From Pelecanus crispus (Eukaryota; Chordata; Aves; Pelecaniformes; Pelecanidae), in contig NC_134659.1 of NCBI RefSeq assembly GCF_030463565.1, positions 7,696,511 to 7,760,510 on the forward strand: a DNA stretch of 64,000 bases. The letters are read 5' to 3'. This document shows, in pieces, positions 56,201-62,200 of the stretch (positions are counted from its first letter, which is position 1; each line of letters opens with the position of its first letter). Position numbers and translations under genes: made by a program. The notes below the pieces were generated by a model. The model had not been told where the DNA came from. It made no database searches and was given only the letters and a program-made list of their open reading frames with translations.

Positions 56201-59200
56201 CGTCAGGGTGCCCATCGCCCCGGCATCAGGCCTCCTGCACCAGCCCACCCCGTCAGGGTGCCCATCGCCCTGGCATCAGGCCTCCTGCACCAGCACACCC
56301 CGTCAGGGTGCCCATCGCCCTGGCATCAGGCCTCCTGCACCAGCCCATCCCGTCAGGGTGCCCATCGCCCCGGCATCAGGCCTCCTGCACCAGCACACAC
56401 CCCCCCTACCCATGAGGGTGCCCATCACCCTGGCATCAGGCCTCCTGCACCAGCCCACCCCGTCAGGGTGCCCATCGCCCCGGCGTCGGGCCTCCTGCAC
56501 CAGCACACCCCCCCCCCCTACCCATGAGGGTGCCCATCACCCTGGCATCAGGCCTCCTGCACCAACACCCCCCTGCCATCAGGGTGCCCATCGCCCTGGC
56601 ATCTGGCCTCCTGCAGCAACACCCCCCCCACCCATGAGGGTGCCCATCACCCCGGCATCTGGGCTCCAGCACCAAGACCCCTGCCATCAGGGTGCCCATG
56701 AGGGTGCCCATCACCCCAGTCTCTGGGTTCCCACACCAAGACCCCTGCCCGCCCCACCCCATGGGCACCCATCACCCTGGTCTCTGGGCTCCGGCACCAA
56801 GACCCCCCACCCATGAGGGTGCCCATGAGGGTGCCCACTGCCCTGGTCTCTGGGCTGCCGTACCAACACCCCCCACCCATGAGGGTGCCCACGAGGGTGC
56901 CCATGAGGGTGCCCATCACCCCAGTGCCTGGCCTGGTGCACCAAGGCCCCCCTATCCATGAGGGTGCCCACGAGGGTGCCCATCGCCCTGGGCTCCCATA
57001 CCAACACCCCCCACCCACGAGGATGCCCGCGAGGGTGCCCATGAAGGTGCCCACGAGGGTGCCCACGAGGATGCCCATGGGGGTGCCCACGAGGGTGCCC
57101 ATCGCCCTGGGTTCCCAAACCAACACCCCCCACCCACGAGGGTGCCCATGAGGATGCCCATGAGGGTGCCCACGAGGATGCCCACGAGGGTGCCCACGAG
57201 GGTGCCCACGAGGGTGCCCATGAAGGTGCCCATGAGGATGCCCACGGGGGTGCCCATGAGGATGCCCATCGCCCTGGTCTCTGGGCTCCCGTACCAACAC
57301 CCCCTACCCATGAGGGTGCCCACGAGGATGCCCATGAGGATGCCCATGAAGGTGCCCACGAGGATGCCCATGAGAATGCCCACGAGGGTGCCCATGAGGA
57401 TGCCCATGAGGATGCCCACGAGGGTGCCCACGAGGATGCCCATGAGGGTGCCCATGAAGGTGCCCACGAGGGTGCCCATCGCCCCAGGCTCCCATACCAG
57501 CACCCCCCACCCATGAGGATGCCCACGAGGATGCCCATGAGGATGCGCACGAGGATGCCCATGAGGATGCCCACGAGGGTGCCCATGAGGGTGCCCATGA
57601 GGATGTCCATGAGGATGCCCATGAGAATGCCCACGAGGGTGCCCATGAAGGTGCCCACGAGGATGCCCACGAGGGTGCCCATGAGGGTGCCCATGAGGAT
57701 GCCCATGAGAATGCCCATGAGAATGCCCACGAGGGTGCCCATGAAGGTGCCCACGAGGATGCCCATGAAGGTGCCCATGAGGGTGCCCATGAGGATGCCC
57801 ATGAGAATGCCCATGAGAATGCCCACGAGGGTGCCCATGAGGGTGCCCATGAGGGTGCCCATGAGGATGCCCACGAGGGTGCCCATGAGGATGTCCATGA
57901 GGATGCCCATGAGAATGCCCACGAGGATGCCCACGAGGGTGCCCACGAGAATGCCCACGAGGGTGCCCATGAAGGTGCCCACGAGGATGCCCACGAGGGT
58001 GCCCACGAGGATGCCCACGAGGATGCCCATCGCCCCGGGCTCCCATACCAACACCCCCCACCCATGAGGATGCCCACGAGGTTGCCCATCGCCCCAGCGC
58101 CTGGCCCGGCGCACCCCAGGCCCCCCCCACCCCCGGGCGCCCGTCCGCGGGCGCGGGCCGCACCTCGGTGAAGTGGACGTCCTGGGTGGCGGCGAGGCGG
58201 AAGCCGCGCTGGGCGCTCTCGTGCTGCAGCAGGCGGCTGGCCAGGCGGTAGGCCAGGCGCAGGTCGCTGCCGAAGTATGCGGCGGTGCGGCGGGTGGCGT
58301 CGTGCAGCTGCAGGGCCACGCGCCGCGACTGCGCCGGGTCCAGCGCCGACTCGTTGCGCGCCAAGCGCTCCGCCTGCCCGGGGGGCACCGTCAGCGGGGT
58401 GGGGGGGGGGAAGGCGGCGGCGATGGCCCCGCGTGTCGTCCCCCCGCCCCGGTCGCTCACCCAGGCGCGGAGGGCGGCGAAGGCCAGCGAGCTGCAGTTG
58501 AAGAGGTTGGGGGGCAGCCAGCCCTTGTGCTCGTCGCAGTGCCGCACCGCCGTGCCTGCGGGGAGCGCGGCTCAGCCCGGCGCCGCCCGGCACCGCCCTC
58601 GCACCCCCGCCCGGCACCGCCCTCACACCCCCGCCCGGCACCGCCCTCGCACCCCCCGCCCGGCACCGCCCTCGCACCCCCGCCCGGCACCGCCCTCGCA
58701 CCCCGCCCGGCACCGCCCTCGCACCCACACCCGGCACCGCCCTCGCACCCCCCGCCCGGCACCGCCTTTGCACCCCGCCCGGCACCGCCCTCGCACCCAC
58801 ACCCGGCACCGCCCTTACACCCCCGCCCGGCACCGCCCTCGCACCCCCCGCCCGGCACCGCCTTCGCACCCCGCCCGGCACCGCCTTCGCACCCCCGCCC
58901 TGCACCGCCCTCGCACCCCCGCCCGGCACCGCCCTCGCACCCCGCCCGGCACCGCCCTCGCACCCACACCCGGCACCGCCCTCGCACCCCCGCCCGGCAC
59001 CGCCTTCGCACCCCGCCCGGCACCGCCTTCGCACCCCCGCCCTGCACCGCCCTCGCACCCCCGCCCGGCACCGCCTTCGCACCCCGCCCGGCACCGCCTT
59101 CGCACCCCCGCCCGACACCGCCCTCGCACCCACACCCGGCACCGCCCTCGCACCCCCGCCCGGCACCGCCCTCGCACCCCCGCCCGGCACCACCCTCGCA

Positions 59201-62200
59201 CCCCCGCCCGGCACCGCCTTCGCACCCACACCCGGCACCGCCCTCGCACCCCCACCTGGCACCGCCCTCGCACCCCCGCCCGGCACCACCCTCGCACCCC
59301 CGCCCGGCACCGCCTTCGCACCCCCGCCCGGCACCGCCCTCGCACCCCCACCCGGCACCGCCCTCGCACCCCGCCCGGCACCGCCCTCGCACCCACTCCC
59401 GGCACCGCCCTTACACCCCCGCCCGGCACCGCCCTCACACCCCCGCCCGGCACCGCCCTCGCACCCACACCCGGCACCGCCCTCGCACCCCCGCCCGGCA
59501 CTGCCCTCGCACCCCCGCCCGGCACCGCCCTCACACCCCCGCCCGGCACCGCCCTCGCACCCACACCCGGCACCGCCTTCGCACCCACACCCGGCACCGC
59601 CCTCGCACCCACACCCGGCACCGCCCTCACACCCCCGCCCGGCACCGCCCTCGCACCCACTCCCGGCACCGCCCTCGCACCCACACCCGGCACCGCCTTC
59701 GCACCCCCGCCCGGCACCGCCCTCGCACCCCCGCCCGGCACCGCCCTCGCACCCCGCCCGGCACCGCCCTCGCACCCACACCCGGCACCGCCCTCGCACC
59801 CCCGCCCGGCACCGCCTTCGCACCCCCGCCCGGCACCGCCTTCGCACCCCGCCCGGCACCGCCTTCGCACCCCCGCCCTGCACCGCCCTCGCACCCCCGC
59901 CCGGCACCGCCTTCGCACCCCGCCCGGCACCGCCTTCGCACCCCCGCCCGACACCGCCCTCGCACCCACACCCGGCACCGCCCTCGCACCCCCGCCCGGC
60001 ACCGCCCTCACACCCACTCCAGGCACCGCCCTCGCACCCCGCCCGGCACCGCCCTCGCACCCACACCCGGCACCGCCCTCGCACCCCGCCCGGCACCGCC
60101 TTCGCACCCCCGCCCGGCACCGCCCTCGCACCCACACCCGGCACCGCCCTCACACCCACTCCAGGCACCGCCTTCGCACCCACACCCGGCACCGCCCTCG
60201 CACCCCCGCCCGGCACCGCCTTCGCACCCCGCCCGGCACCGCCTTCGCACCCCCCGCCCTGCACCGCCCTCGCACCCCCGCCCGGCACCGCCTTCGCACC
60301 CCGCCCGGCACCGCCTTCGCACCCCCGCCCGACACCGCCCTCGCACCCACTCCCGGCACCGCCCTTACACCCCCGCCCGGCACCGCCCTCGCACCCCGCC
60401 CGGCACCGCCCTCGCACCCCCGCCCGGCACCGCCCTCGCACCCACACCCGGCACCGCCTTCGCACCCCCGCCCGGCACCGCCCTCGCACCCCCACCCGGC
60501 ACCGCCTTCGCACCCACACCCGGCACCGCCCTCGCACCCCCACCCGGCACCGCCCTCGCACCCCCGCCCGGCACCGCCCTCGCACCCCGCCCGGCACCGC
60601 CCTCGCACCCACACCCGGCACCCGCCCTCACACCCCCCGCCCGGCACCGCCCTCGCACCCACACCCAGCACCGCCCTCGCACCCCCGCCCGGCACCGCCC
60701 TCACACCCCCGCCCGGCACCGCCTTCGCACCCACTCCCGGCACCGCCCTCGCACCCACACCCGGCACCGCCCTCGCACCCCCGCCCGGCACCGCCCTCGC
60801 ACCCACACCCGGCACCGCCCTCGCACCCCGCCCGGCACCGCCCTCGCACCCACACCCGGCACCGCCTTCGCACCCACACCCCGGCACCGCCCTCGCACCC
60901 ACACCCGGCACCGCCCTCACACCCCCGCCCGGCACCGCCCTCGCACCCACTCCCGGCACCGCCCTCGCACCCCCACCCGGCACCGCCCTCGCACCCACAC
61001 CCGGCACCGCCTTCGCACCCCCGCCCGGCACCGCCCTCGCACCCACACCCGGCACCGCCCTCACACCCCCGCCCGGCACCGCCCTCGCACCCACACCCGG
61101 CACCGCCCTCACACCCCCCGCCCGGCACCGCCCTCGCACCCACTCCCGGCACCGCCCTCGCACCCACACCCGGCACCGCCTTCGCACCCCCGCCCAGCAC
61201 CGCCCTCGCACCCCCGCCCGGCACCGCCCTCGCACCCCCGCCCGGCACCGCCTTCGCACCCCCGCCCGGCACCGCCCTCGCACCCACACCCGGCACCACC
61301 ACCGCCCAGCCACCCCCCCAGCTCCAGCCCAGCAGTGCCACCATGGTGTCACCCCCTTGCACCCCGTCCCAGCGGTGCCACCGCAGTGTCACCCCCTCCC
61401 CAGCTCCAGCCCAGCTGTGCCACCGCGGTGTGACCACCCTCGCACCCCGTCCCAGCAGTGCCACCATGGTGTCACCCCCTTGTACCCCATTCCAGCAGTG
61501 CCACCACCGTGTCACCCCCACCCCAGCTCCATCCCAGCAGTGCCACCACCACGTCACCCCTCTGCCCTGTCCCGGTGATGCCACCGCGGTGTGACCACCC
61601 TCGCACCCCGTCCCAGCAGTGCCACCATGGTGTCACCCCCTCCCCAGCTCCAGCCCAGCGGTGCCACCCTGGTGTCACCCCCCTGCCCTGTCCTAGCAGT
61701 GCCACCGCGGTGTGACCACCCTCGCACCCCATCCCAGCAGTGCCACCACCACATCACCCCCCTGCCCTGTCCCGGTGATGCCACCGCGGTGTGACCACCC
61801 TCACACCCCGTCCCAGCATTGTCACCATGGTGTCACCCCCTCCCCAGCTCCAGCCCAGCGGTGCCACCGCCGTGTCACCCCCTTGTACCCCGTCCCAGCA
61901 GTGCCACCATGGTGTCACCCCCTCCCCAGCTCCGTCCCAGCAGTGCCACCGCCGTGTCACCCCCCTGCCCTCTCCCAGCAGTGCCACCGCGGTGTGACCA
62001 CCCTCGCACCCCGTCCCAGCAGTGCCACCATGGTGTCACCCCCTTGTACCCCGTCCCAGCAGTGCCACCATGGTGTCACCCCCTTGTACCCCATCCCAGC
62101 AGTGCCACCACCGTGTCACCCCCACCCCAGCTCCATCCCAGCAGTGCCACCGCCGTGTCACCCCCCTGCCCTGTCCCGGTGATGCCACCACGGTGTGACC

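Noticed and set aside
58590-61310. Secreted antimicrobial or collagen-like repeat protein
   Set aside because: The Pro/His/Arg or Gly/Ala frames change phase with indels between units; this is an intron of CELSR2 flanked by proper splice sites.
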